Shown here: in pieces, positions 8,864 to 23,800 of the stretch
Layout: the number at the start of each line of letters is the position of its first letter
Position numbering within the stretch: position 1 is the first letter of the stretch
IMG/VR virus record: IMGVR_UViG_3300008259_000147
Span: 1-64,000 of that record
Strand: one strand, 5' to 3'
Length of the DNA stretch: 64,000 nt
Source: a virus
Notes under the pieces: model-generated
Seen by the model: the letters and a program-made list of their open reading frames with translations, nothing else
What the model was told of the DNA's origin: nothing
Database searches by the model: none
Program-made: the position numbers and the translations under genes

Positions 8864-11800
8864 TTAACAGAATGGGTCATTATCTTCTGACAATTGTTCA
8901 CTTTGTGTTTGTTTATTAGCAGCTTCTAAAGCATATAACAAAGGAGTGCTATAGTTGTAGTTAGACAAATCTACTAAATATCCACCTTCTCCACCTCTAA
9001 TTCCTGGAATAATTGGTTGCCAAACAAGCTTTATACCTGGAATTCTAGTCATAGCATTATATATAGCACCTGTTTCAATAGGTCTATCATTTGATATATT
9101 AAATATTTGATTTATAACCCTATTTGCAGCATGCTTATCTGTTTTTCTAAAAGCTGCTAAAGCCTTAATTCCTTTTTCAATTTCAGATTGTGGTACTTTG
9201 TCTTCACCTATTTTAACAATATATCTTGGAATTAAATCAAGTTCTAAAGCAGCTTCATATTTAATGTAATCAGCTTCTTCTTTTGTAAAAGCTACTTCAT
9301 CTTTTCCTGCATATATCAGAGCTGTACTTTTACTTCCTTGAGTAAGATTAGTAATGTTATAACCACTGAAATACATAGGCATAGCTTTACCATGATTCTT
9401 TATATGTTTTTGTATGGTATAGTGAACTAAAGGAGCAAAATATTTAAGTTCTAACTCAATTGTATCAGCTATAACTTCATCTTCTGGAAATGATTGATTT
9501 CTAAGTTTTTCAGTTTCCTCTTTTATTGCTTCATATTTTTTAAGTAACTCTTCTTTTGCAAATCCTTTTTCATTTTCACTTAATGTAGGAGTTTTAGATT
9601 GTAACTCTACTTCTCTCAATGCAACATTAGTTTCTAATAATCTTTGATTATATTGCATATTTTCAAATATTTTAACAAGTTGCTCTTGAGAAATATTTTG
9701 AAATGGTGTAAGAGAATTGAATTTAGTTAAAACTTTTTGAGAAGATATAAGTGATTTTTTTTCTAGAAATGCACTTTTAGCTTGATTTTCTAAAGATCTA
9801 TTTAGTGCATTAGCCAACAGTACTTTCATGTTTGTTTGTACTTTAGTACCTTCTGTTCTAGGTTTAATTCCTGCACGAACAAATCCAGCAATACTCCTAG
9901 CGTCTGTAGCTAGATCTACACCATATTTAGAACCAACTAGCTCTTTAATTAAATCATTTAATCTAGAGTTAAGAATAATTGAATCTGCCTCATCTTTAGG
10001 AATAACTACATCATCAATTCCCATATCTAACAATTGATCAGCATTATATGGTCTTTTATTTATTTGTTCTAACTGAAAAGTTAAGTCTATAAGCAATTGT
10101 CTACCCTCCTCACTTTCGTTTAATAATGCAAAAAAACCACCTTTATTTTTTATATCATTTAATATCAATTTTCTAGTATAGTAGTTATCTAATTTTTTTC
10201 TAATTTGAATCATATCGTATAAAATATCTTCAATACGAGGTAAAAGATTAATTTGCTCATCAATTTTTTCTAAGAAAATTTCATGTTTACGCTTGCTTGG
10301 AAGTCTATCTTGCGAATATAAATCATAAAGAATTGTATTAAGTGTTGTCGCATTTCCTAATAAAGCTTTTTTTCTTATATCTTCTACAAAAGGGTTAACA
10401 CTCACTTCTTTTAGTTTTCCTGATTCTATACGTTTAATCCTATCATCTGTATTTTTTGCTAAATCTTTTAGATAGTCATTTATCGCATCTTGTAAACCTT
10501 TTTTAGTATTTTTTTGTAGTTTTAATAATTCTTCAATATTATCATTTTGTATTTCATGTAATAATACAGCATCTTTAAATTTAGAATTACCTGTATAAAA
10601 ATATGTAAGATTGGCCCAAGCAGAAGGAGATAGATGAAAATGTGATCCTTGTCCATAACTTGTATGAAATGTATCATTAAATCTTAGTGATATTTTATTA
10701 TGCTTGACAGAACCCGTACCTCCATTAACTCCTAATATTCTAGCAACTCTCATTCTTTCTTGAGGAGGTAATGCCATTATCTGGTCCTCAGTCATATTAT
10801 TTACATCATACCCTATTTCTTCTAGTTCTTCCTGAATATCATCAGCTGGATCATAAGAATTTTTATTTCTAGGATTAATTGAAAATGTTTGATCAATTCT
10901 ATAATCTAAATAATTTTGTTCATTTGCAAAACCCAATGCATAATTAAATTCTAAGAAGTTATGAATTTCATTAACTAACTCTTCTGCTGTTATTGATCTT
11001 TTATTTGGATTTTCTTTTGCTATTGCATTTTTTATAGCTTCAATCATAGCAGACTCTTCTTTCTTAAGACCATCTACTTTAAGAGTTTCTGTTAAAGAAA
11101 TAGGAATACCTTTTATTTTGTTTTCCAATCTTGTTAACTCAGCATCATATTGTTCATTAGAAATTTCTTTTTTTAAATTTTTTTTAACTAATTCCACTTT
11201 TTGATCTATAGTTTCAGGAGAATCTTTTCTACCATACTTTTCAAGTATTAATGGTAATACTTTAAGAGTTGGTGTAATTTTTTCATAGCCGTTATTAGAG
11301 ATTAAGTTTTTTAATTGACTATCTGTTAATTTTTTTGTAAGTGCTGGCACAGCACTTTTTTTATAATCAAAACTCTCAATTAAATCCTCATCTAGTTTTA
11401 TTTCATCAATAGTTAAAAAACTATCAATTGTTTTTGATAAGTATCTAGTTCTTTTTTTATACCTATCATTTATTAACTTATCTATAAATTTTCTATCATC
11501 TTTTACTTCTTCTAGTTTTCTACTATGATTATCAACCATTTCTGGAAAAGTAGTTAATAACCAATTAAGCAGCTCACCTCCAAAATCAAAAGCAGTAGTT
11601 TCAATATAGTGCTCTCTCCAACTTTCCGCCATAGCTTTTTCAATCAACCCTTCTATTGCTTTTCTAGTTAGTCTACCTCTATTCCTCTCAAAATAATCTC
11701 CACCCGCTTGACTATACATACTAACATTAGGAAAAATATTATAAAGCTGTTCATCATCAAATCTTCTCAAAGCAGATTCTAATAATTTTTTACTATTTCT

Positions 11801-14800
11801 AACATTGAAACTAAAAACCACCTCATCTATATCAGTAATTTTATTTGCAAGAGTACCATATTGCTTAAGATCATCAAATTTTATATCTTCAAACGATGCT
11901 TCTGTTATTTTATCTGCAAAATAAATATAGTCATGTATTTTTGCATACTCCTTCATGGTCATTAAATCTGACATATCTGAAGTTAAAATTTTCATTGCAG
12001 CCACTTCAAATGGATCTTGCGTACTAGCAAAATATCCTGTAAAAGTTTTTAAAACTTTATTAATCCACTCAACAAATGCTTTAAGGAAAGAATAATCTTC
12101 AGGAGCTCCATTTTTTTCTTCTATTTTTTTAATTGCTTCTCCAATTAATTGACCAATAGATTCTTCAGTAAGAGCATCAATAATTGATGCATTATCAGAC
12201 ATTACAGACTCATACTCTTCTCCATATTGATTTTTCAATAGTACTTCTAATCTTTCACCTGTTTTTGCAGATTTCCACAACAAATCTTTTAATGGAGAAT
12301 TTGTCTTTAATAATCTATACCACCAGTGAGCTGCCTCCTCTGGCATCTTATTCCATGCGGCAGGTCTTTTATTAATGTCATCAATAATATCTACAGTACC
12401 TTTTACAAAGTTAGCAGCTGCCAATGCACCTTGGACAACAGAACCATCTTGTCTTAAAAACTCAGGAACTAATCTTTGTTGCACTCCTACAGTTTCTAAG
12501 AATTGAGAAACTGTATTTAAAGTGTTTATGTGAAACTCTATTGTATTATCGTTTTCACTATCTAATCCGAATAACTTTTCTTCTGAAGATCCAGGATCTT
12601 CTTTTCTAACCTCACCACTAATTGTTTCTGGTGCATAAGGTATTAACCAATACTCGCTAATTGATTTAGAGTTTAACCAAGTATTGAATGTAGTATCCTT
12701 AGTTGCTTCTTCATAAGAACTAAATCCTAATTTATTTGCAAACTCATTTAATTGTTGTTCATTCATAGACTTACCTTCCATGAATGCTTTACCATTTCTA
12801 GCAGAGTATCTTACACCTACAGAACTTATATTTAAGATTTGATTACCAGAAACATATCTAGCACCAGATATTTGAGTAAGTAGAGTTTTAGAATCTACTC
12901 TTAAGTTTGTAGTTCCTTGAACTACTTTAACATCACTAGGTAATGATTGAACAATATTTGAACTAGGTGCATTTACATTTGATGTACTATCTACAAGCTT
13001 TTTAATTTCTGTAGCAACATCATTTCTAAATGCATTAGGTGATATTCTATCAGCACCTTGTCTATCTACCACTACATACTTTGCTGTAGTACCTCTTAAT
13101 AAGAATTGGAATTCATCTGTACTCTTATATGAATCAAATAGATTTGCAAAGAACTCAGTTGTAAAAGGTTTACCATCTAATTCTGTAAGTAGGAATACTT
13201 GGTCCCCATTAAAGTTGTTTATCTGATATAATGGGAAAGAGTAATTACCATCTCTAGTTTGATAGATACCCTGAGGTAATAATAATCTATTTACCACATC
13301 TCTGTTTGTATCTGTGATGCCAGATAGGTCAAACATCAATTCATTATTACTATCTGCTTTCCAAAGTTCAAATCTTGTATTACTTCCCTTAAGACCTCTT
13401 TTAGTATTTATCCCAGCATTTACAGGAAGTATTTTTCTAATACCTTTTGGATTAGTTCTTACAGTGTAAATAAAGTCTTTGTTTTTTGGTAGAATGGTAT
13501 CTACAATACTCTTAAGTAATGTTAAAGAAATATCAGAATATTTACCTGGCAAGTACTTATCACTACCTGGATAAAAACTTAATCTAAGTGCTCCATTACC
13601 AATAGATTGTTTAGTTAATGTTGAAACAAGTTTTCTTAGAATAGAGTTTGTATAAGTAGCAGCTGTGTCTTTAGATATAGAAGGTAATGAATATATCTCT
13701 TTAAACACATCATTTAAGCCTTTTATGTATTTAGCAGATGTCATACCTTTTTGAGTATCCAACTTATACAACTTGTCTTGGATTATATCCAATCTCTTAC
13801 TCATGTGAATGAATAAATCAGGTGCAATTATCTTTAAGAATCCTTCATTTCTAGATATACCACCATCTTTTACAATACCATGAACAGCAACATTTACTGC
13901 CATTTTATAAACAGACTCATCAGAATCAGTTAGTAATTGATAGAAATCATTAATAACTCTATTTTGATTTTCTGATGATAATTTACCACCTAGTAATGAT
14001 GTAATTACTTTTGTCTTTCCTTTACCTGAAACTAATGCAGGCTTTATTGTCAAAGACTTTAGAAATTCATTCTTAGGAAACTTGCGCTTTAAAATATTTA
14101 AATCCTTTTCAATTTTATTATTTTGCCAATAAGAAATACTTGTGGCATCATGAATTGCTTTAACAAATACATCTTCTTGAGACATGTTGTTTTCATCAAT
14201 ATTGTCAATCCTTGATTGAACATATGCATTTAATGATGATAATCCAAGAATTGATTTCAACTCAAGAACTACATCTTCTATGTTTACTGATTTATCGTAT
14301 CTAAATAATGAAGTAAATGCTTTGAACAAATTAGTTTCATCTAACAACACTTCTTTTGATCTAGTTGACATTTCAGTAATACCATCCTTTGCAAGTTTTT
14401 CTAAGTAAGGATGTTGTTTAAAGATATCAGGTGCATTTTCAAAAATCTCATTGTTCTCTATAAAATCAACTGCATCTTTAATTCCAGATAATGTTCTAAA
14501 TGAAGGTCTTAATTTTTTAATTACATGAGCAAGCTTTCCAATCTTAAATGAAATAGCATTTCCAACTTTTAAAAACTCATTGTAAAATGACATTAATACA
14601 ATACTACCAAGCTCACCTGCAATAATTTCTCCTTTATTATTCTTAATAGTAATGTTAAAATTATCTAAAGTATTTCCTTCTACACCTGATTCAACATCAT
14701 TAAACTCTATCGTAATATTACTATGATCAATTTCAAATTTATTGATTTTGTTTTTAGATGGTTTTAATACTCCAAACTTTTCAAATGCTGTTTTATTAGC

Positions 14801-17800
14801 ATTTACTAATGATAGAGTTTTGTTATTTAAGAATACAGAGAATCCCATTCTAAATGAAATACTTCTAGAATAACTAGGGTCATCATTCAAGCTATATTCT
14901 TTAATGGCAGATGCAATTAAATCTACAGAGTTAATTAATCTAGCAAACTGAGAAGGATATCCATAAATGTATAACGCACCTACAACACCTGCATTAATTT
15001 TAGAAATTTTTAATGGTGCTAAACTTTGATGCTTAGCGTCATCTAATGAAACATCTGTTGCACCTCCCATCTTTTGAACAGACTCATCTATAGGCTTATT
15101 AGTTTCAATAGCCTTACCATTATGTACAAACTTAAATGTAAAAGCTTTTGAGAGTTTTACATTTGATGATCCAATTAAAGCTGCTGATTTTACTTGATTT
15201 GCATTAGCTGAAACTGAATCTAGTGTTCCATTATTAACAGATCTAATTCGACCTACTGTTTGAAACTGGTATGGATCAGATTTATCAATTCCTTTAAAAT
15301 CTGAAATAGAATCAACTATTTTTCTATCTGCTTTGTATTCATTAATTGCTTTTTCACCATCTGCATTTTTTATGTAAGTTTCATATACATCAGGGTTTCC
15401 TAATAACTCCATCTTCTCTAGTAAGATTTCATTATGCAATCTTGAGTGAACAGGATTACCTTCTTTTTTAGTAAATGCCTCAAGTGCATCAGGTGTAGAT
15501 GGTAGATTATAGTTGTTTATTACATTAACAACTGCAATCAATCTATCCATCAACTTAAGGATATTACCTAAACTCTTGTTAGATGATACAACATTAGCAC
15601 CCATTAACTGACCTAAAGACTCTAGGCCTGTTCCTTTCTTTTTGTTCTTATCATTTGTAGTTTGAATAGATAATGTTACACTCTTTCCTTTTGATAATTC
15701 TTTAAATACATCAGGAGATAATAAGTTTAACACATAGTCTTCAGTACCAGAAAAGAATTCGCGGACTTCATCTCCAAATAATCCAACAGCATTTGCTAAT
15801 GATCTAGTTTTAAATTCTTGATCAGAATTAATTCTGTCTTGCTCGCTATCTACAAGATCTGCAAAAACAGGATCAGTTGCCATGTAATGTAAATACTCAA
15901 GAAACTCAGCATTCTTTTTACTAAGTCCTAGTTTAGTATATCCACTATAGTCCCCATACTTAACTAACTTACCTAATGTATTTCTATAATAATCATATGT
16001 CTCTGCATACAATGCATCAATATCTAAGTCAGATCCAGCCCAGAAGTGAACTTGAGAAGGTACTATGATAGAGTTACCATAAGTAGCATCTATATAGTCA
16101 ACTACTTTAGCTCTAACCATAGATCTTTTATCAGCTGTTGGAATACGAGCTGCTAAGAAATCAGTGTAAAGTTTTTCAAAAAATTCTACTTCTTCTTTTG
16201 TAGAAGCTAATTCACGAGGAATAATTACTTCTACTACATAATCTATTAGCTTACCATTCTCATCATATGTTTCTTTTACAGTAGGGTATCTTCTTTTATA
16301 TCCTGCATATCGTTCAGGATTTGCATCTAATTCTTTTCTAGGAACAGGCTTATCATTTTCATCTACAATTAATTGATAACCTGCCACTGAAACATGGTAG
16401 AACTTTTTACCTGCTACTTTAGGACCAAATATTGAATTGTTAAATAAACTGAAAAAATAAAACATTGGTTGTTTACCTAAAATAGATAAATTCAAATTAA
16501 ATTTATTTTTATTGTTGGTATCCAGTGAGTAAAACTTTAATAAGTTTTCTCCAGCACCTTGTTTCATTAACCCAGCTTGAATTGCTTTAGTAACTAAAGT
16601 CTTAGGGTCATCAGTTTTAAATACTCTTTCTAATAACTGTAATCTTGATTTTACAATTTCTAATTGCAAATCAAGTATCTTTTTAGCACCTGGAAACTTC
16701 TTATGATCTAACTGAGCAGGTAATATCAGTTTCTTCTGAATACTATCTGTTGTTTTTTTAGAAATACCTGCAGTAGAAACTTGCTCATATACTAAATCAT
16801 TTGGTATAGCATGAGCATTATATTCTAAGTTAATGTAACCATCTTTATTAATTACAGGTTTAACACTATCATTAAATGTCATCTCACCATGCCCTTCTAG
16901 AATATTATTTTCTAATAGGTTCATGTTAATGATTAATGGTTGTACAGTTCCTTTTTTAGATACAGTGTCATCAAATGCTACATCTACTCTAAAGTATTCA
17001 AGAGCATTTAATAAGTGATGATTAAAAGCTCTACCTAATTTTGGTTTAAAATAGCTATGGATTTCTTTAATGATTTCTCTATGTCTAGCTAATGCATCAT
17101 CAGTGTATGTAGGATTGTCCATCTCTAATGCATCTAATTCCTCATATAATTCTGCAACACGATCTGGATCTGATACAAAGCTATTATCACTTCTATTAAT
17201 GTAATGCTCTGAATCTTTATAATAAAAGTAAGGGTGTCCCACGGCTGGTTTATCAGAACCTAAAAATATACCATTGTCATTAAGCTGTATAATTTCATCA
17301 GTACTTAATGTAGTGTATCTTAGCTTTTTAAGCATTGCTTCTAATTCAGGCGAAAGAATACCATCTTTTCTAAACTTTTTAATTCTTCTATCTATTCCAC
17401 TCCAACCTTGACCATCTGCTATTTTCATTTCTCTATCTCCACCCATTTCTTCATCAGTGGTAAGAGGTATTCCTGGATTATTAGAATCTAAAAATGCAGA
17501 AAGACCTTTGAATACTGCAAATACACTATTGTCATTGGCTTCTAGAATATTAATATTTCTATAGTTGTTACCTGCAATTACACCTGACTTTTGACGCTTA
17601 AAGAAGTTTATAACATTGTCAACACCAACAGCTAAATCCCCATCAAAAAGTTGGTTCATTTCTAAAGAGTTAAACCAAAAGTTATATCCAAAGTCTTCTA
17701 TAAAAAGATCTTTTAAAGGAGCTGTTTTATCTTGACTGTAATAAAATTTTTCTTCTATTTCTCCACTCTCTTTTCTTTCAACTACCTTATCATATTTAGC

Positions 17801-20800
17801 TAAAGAAGTGAATTCACCATTTACTCTAAATCCACTAGGAATATCATCTAATTGAATATCAATTGATTTAAAATATTGTGCAAGCTCTGCTATTTGATCT
17901 TCAGCATAGTCAAATAATAATTCAGATAAAACCTCATCTACTGTATAGTCATAAGGATTATTATTAGCATCATAATATGTTTGTGATAAGATGTCTTCAA
18001 ATGCTGTACCTGCAATTGCTGCATTTTTTAATATGCTATGGATATTACTTAAGCTGTCATTTTCTTCTCCAGCATAAGAAACTTCATAATCTCTTTCAAA
18101 AAATCCTTTTAATCTATTAAAGTTGTAAGCTCTTAATGTAAGATCTGATGATGTAACATTACGATCTTTAGTTGTTCTGCAATTATAATTTTCATATCTT
18201 ATTTTAACTGCATCTCTTGTAGACCACTCATTAGCAATTCTATTATACTCTTGTTTAATGATTTGTTTTAATTTACTCTTAACTTTTCTTGCACGAGTTT
18301 TCTTATTAGTATAATCATCATACAAACTAGTCATGTTAAACTGAGTACTAGTTGCTTCTAACTGAGTAATAGGTTTTTCAAACATGATAATCTCTTGACC
18401 ATAATTACCTGTTACAGAAAATCTATTAGCAAATAAACCTAATACACTTAATGCATACCCTTTATCACCTAAAGCTTTGTAAGTACTTTGTCTTCTATTG
18501 CCTTTACCAAACTCTTGGAACATCCCCCCAGCAACACTAATGTCAAAATTCTCAAAGAAGATACGAGCTGTATCTTGATCTATTGCAAATTGACTTTTAT
18601 CATTTGGATTAAATGTAGTATTATTTATTATGGCAGCTAATGTTGGATTGTCTTCAAAGAATTTAGTATCACCATAATACTTTAGTAAAGTAGCTGCTAG
18701 GCCTTTCCATCTAACTTCATTTAAAATTTGTACAGAAGGAACATAAGGAATAGATTGATTAATAGGTTTGTTATCCTGATTTAAAATAGTATTGCTGACT
18801 AATGAAGGATCATACTTGATAGCAAAAGGAACAATACTTTCATACTCAGACATAAAACTATTAACTGCACTAGTTTTAATAGCATCTGTTTTATTAAGAG
18901 AATTTAATATTGTGTTATACTTATCTATGAAATCCTGAATATTAAAATAATTTCCAGCATTTAAAAACTTTTTATTTTGAGCAAGTATAGGATCAACAAA
19001 AGTAGCTTTTTCTTTATAGTTCTCTTTAACAGAAGCAGCTACTGCAAACTCAATTACATTTCTAGGTATGTTTAGATTAGCATAAGATGTAATTGTATAT
19101 AACCTGTTTACAGTATAATCAAATGTTTCTTGATTAGTTGGTATAACATAATTATAGTTTTGAACTAAACTTTTAAGTTTTGCATATACTGGTAAATTAG
19201 ATTCTAATTTAAATGATTCAAGTCCAATTTCTAAATTAGTTCTAAGCTTATCTAATACTACTTTAGTGTTATATCGCTGTATTAAACTATTAACTCTAAA
19301 ACTATTTTTAACAGGAGACCTGTCAAAATTTTCTCTTTCATCTGTAGATACTTCTTCATAATTAGTATTTATACTAATAGCAGATATGTTTTTGTTTGCT
19401 CTATAAAACACATTAACAAACATGTTATAGAAAGGCATACCCAAAGATCTAGTTGGTAAAAAGTTATGCAATGATGCTTGTTCATCTAGTGTTTCATATA
19501 CAGCCTTTAGAGTGTTATAATCATCAATTGTTTGAATCATGTCTTCACGGATGTAGCCTAATTCACTAGCTAATCCTGATTCATTGAAGTTATCAATATT
19601 ACTTTTTAAATATTGGATATGAGTGTAGATAGCTTCAATTATATTCTCTTTTGGAGTATTATAAGTAATCTTTCTTATTTGATTAATTACATCACGGCTA
19701 TTTACCATTTTATCAAATGCCACTCCTAGTCTTTCATCAACAAAAGTATACTTGATATACTTGATTAACTTTTGAAATTCAATACTTCCCTCATATGGCT
19801 TATAAGTAAGAATACCTCCATCCTCAAAATTCTCTCCCATTTCATCCTCATCACTCCTATCAAAATATGAATCATCTTCATTTTCATCAGACTCATCTCT
19901 TTCTGTTTGATCTTCTTCAGATGTTTTATCTTTAATAACTCCTACACTTCCAAATGATTTTTGCACTAGCTGTTTAACTTCTTCATATGTCTTATATGAA
20001 AAAGCATTAGAGCCATCTATATCTAAGAATGAATAACCATTAAGATCTAAATCATCAGTTAGGTTGTCTAATATAAAGTCTTCATTAACATCTGTTCTAT
20101 GTGCAGCTCCCATCATGAATCTCATGTTTCTAAACATGGGCTCATATGTAGCAATTATTTCAGCAGAGTTTGGATTATCATCTGTAATAAAGTTGTTGAT
20201 GTTAAAATAGTTGATTAAATCTCTAGTTATTTCATCATATACTTGATTAAAACTTTCCTGATTTCCTTTGACAATGTCACCAGATCTTTTAAGCATCTCT
20301 CTAGTAATTCTGTCAACTAACTGATCTGTAGTATAGTTGTCAACTTGCTTATAATCCATTTGAACATTGTCCCCAACTTTGATAAGCGAAGTAGGGATAC
20401 TAGATAACGCATAAGCCCTAGGTGCAGCATACTTATCACCAATTACATCAGCATATTCTCCTTTATCAATCTTACCATATAAGTCATTAATTGAATTTTT
20501 AGCATCTCTGTATCCACGGCTCTTAAATAAATTAATAAAACCATCTAATAAAGAATAAAGCATTTTAATTAATGCATTCTTAGGTTCTGACTTATTTAAT
20601 TTATAATCTCTAAATCCATCTGCTAAATATTCTTCATAGATATAATCTACAATGATGTTATCTTCAACTCCTGCAAAATTTCTTTTCTTTCTAAATTCAT
20701 CCAAGTATACTTTTTCAGAACCAACTTGAAGATACTTACCAATAGAATCTGTTTTATAACTACCTAAGATAGTTTTAGCTGCTTCTAAGTATCTAAGTCT

Positions 20801-23800
20801 TTCTTCAGTTGTCAATGCTAATCTGAATACAGCATGAAATGCTTCATGATATATAACTCCACTTATAGGAAGAAGTTTGTTTAATGTGATTACATTATCT
20901 TCAATATAACCTAAAACAAAAGCAGACTCAACTTTATCAGCAATTATAGTAGGATCAATCTTAACAGATGATCCTAACATTCTTTTTACATCATCAATTT
21001 GTTTTTGAATTTCTTTACTTGCAACAAATGATAAACCATTTAAAGAAGTAACTAAACTATTAGCTCTATCAGATCTATCAGGTCTAATGCCTATCTTTCT
21101 AATAGAAGCTGGTTTTTTTTCTTCAGTCTTAACAGGAGTAGCTACTGTAGTTGTTTTAACTGTTGCAGCAGTTCCTAATGAAGGTTTTGCTGGTGTAATA
21201 ATAAGCTCTCTTAAACTATTCTCTAAGTTATGCTCAAACACTTTATAGTTTAATAAAGGATTTGTAGATTTTTGTCTAGATGCTAATTTAAATTCTAAAG
21301 TATTAAGATTTCTAAATAACAAATACTTAATGTCCTTAGGATTTACTAAAGTTTTATTTTCTGGGTTTTTATCAGCCTTCTTAGATTCTTTTTCTATAAG
21401 GTTGTTTAAACTTGTATTTAGATTACTAATAGTGTTTTTAAATTCATTTTCAATCTCTGCTAGTACTTTCTTAGCAGTAGGAGTTAACAAATGTTTATTG
21501 TCTTCTATTTTAGCCTGAAGAATGTTTCCAAATCTCAACATGTTTTCTACAGAAGAAGAATATTCTTTAGGATTAATATTCAACTCTCTGTAAAGAATGT
21601 TTAATTGCTTTTGTATATCATAGTAATCAAAACTAAATTCAATAGACAAATTAGCTTTGTTAAGATTTTCTGCATATGCATAATCACCCGATGCTCTAAA
21701 TCTAACACCAAACACAGGCTCATCATTCCAAATTCTTAAGAAATCAATATTTGCAGAAATACCTTTGTATGCATTAAAACCCCATCCTCTATTATTAAAA
21801 GTTCTAATCAACTGATTTAAAGCATCCGCAGTTTCTTCTGAAAACTCTGGCCTAAAAGTTTGCAATGCACCTAATGTAGATAAAAAGTTTACAACCTCTG
21901 ATACTTCTGTAACAGGAGCAGCTCTATACATTGGCTTTAGAATCCACTCATTATTCTTAGTCCTTAATAAATAAAAATCATTGTATTTAGAGTTAACTGT
22001 ATTCTTTAAAAGATCTGCAATTTTAGATTTAGATAAATTTTCCTTTTCAAATACTTTCTCATAAGAAAGTTCTTCATTGTTTTCATCAATGATTGTGTAT
22101 CCTTGTTCAATTGAAGGTTCAAAAATAAATCCTAGTAGTGCATCCTTTTTAACAATACCAATGATGTTTTCTTCTCTTATGCTACTAGGTATAGCTTTCC
22201 CAGCAGACATTTGAGCTATTCTTACTGGTACTAAAGAATTAGTTGCCACTAAGTTTTCTTTAAACTTATCTAAAGTCTGAACAGGTTTGTATAAACCATT
22301 TTGTTCTTTTACAAAATCTGTAGAAGAAAATACATTAGATATGTCAAAGTATTTAGAAAACATTTGATGAGGAATTTGTAAAACAGTATCTTCATCCATC
22401 ATTTCTAAGATTTCAGATTTCATTTCTTTTATCTTAGCTACAATGTTTTTTATATTTTCTATTTCTGCATCTGTAGGCATTTCATAAGTATATGCTTGAG
22501 CAGGGTTTTCATCAGGACCTTTTTGTACGTATTCTTCATATTTTTTAATACGTGTTGCTTCTTTGAAAATCTTTAAATCTTCATTGTTTGTCCAATCAAT
22601 AAATCTAATTGTGCCATCAGGATAAACAAATCCTAAAGTATCTAATGACATTAGGTAATCCCAGTTCTGATCATCCTTAGAAGATATGATTATATCTAAA
22701 CCAGCTCTTGGCATTAGGTTAGTTACAACAGGAGCTGCATTAGGGTTTGAAGCTAAGTAACTAAATTGAGTAGGTGTTAATCCAGTTTCAAAATCAATAG
22801 GATAACCTTGCTCATTTAATAAAGCAACTCTAGCTCTATTTGCTAAAATTCTTCTTCTATCAGCAATGATTTTAATTTGATTTGCTAGACCTACACCTAA
22901 TGATAAACTATCTGATATTTTTTGATTACCTGTTCTATTATCTGAAGGAGTTTCTGATTGGATGCCTTGTTCATAAATTCTAACATCTTCAAACCCAACT
23001 CCATTTTTAGCAAGGTTTGCATTCAATCTATATTGACTTCCTGAAGAGTTTGTAATTTCTAAATTATCTTGACCATACACAGGAGTAATATAATCAGTTG
23101 GCTCTACAGTGTATAATGTTAATTCACTTTCATTTTCTCCAGTATACTCAGGGCTATAAACAAAGTATTGATCATTCTTGAATACAAGAAGTTTTATCTG
23201 ACCATCTTTCTTTCTAACATATTGCATTTCTCCAAGTGAAGGAATGGCTCTAACATTAATTAGTTTTGATGCACTTTCTTCTATTTCAGATAACTCAGCT
23301 TTCTTCTGATCAATTAATGCTCTTAATGAAGTAGCAGAAGTATTCTTTACTTTAGATATAGCTTCTAAAAACTTATTGTATGCATTAATCTTAGCAGAGT
23401 TATCATACAATGCATCTTTATTTATAACATCTTCAAACTCTGCAAACAAATCATTTAATGTAGCATCAGATGCTTTTGTAAGCTTTGTAAAAATGTTATT
23501 TAATTTCTGAGCAGTTGTTAAAGGTTTTTTTGTTTCTTCTTTCTTAGCTGTAGTACCTGTACCTAAAAATCCTCTCTCTTGCCACAATCTGTCATCTCTT
23601 TCTTGTTCTCTTAAGTCTTCTAGTCTTTCTCTTTTAGGACCAGCTGCAGAAAGATCTGTCAATGCTGCTTCTTTAAGTTCATTATTTACTTTTGATATTT
23701 CGCCTGCTGTAGTAAGTTTTTCTCCTTTTACTTCAGGCTTACCTTCTGCAGCTAGTTCTGAAAAATATTTATTGGTAAAAATAACTTTAGATTGATCTAT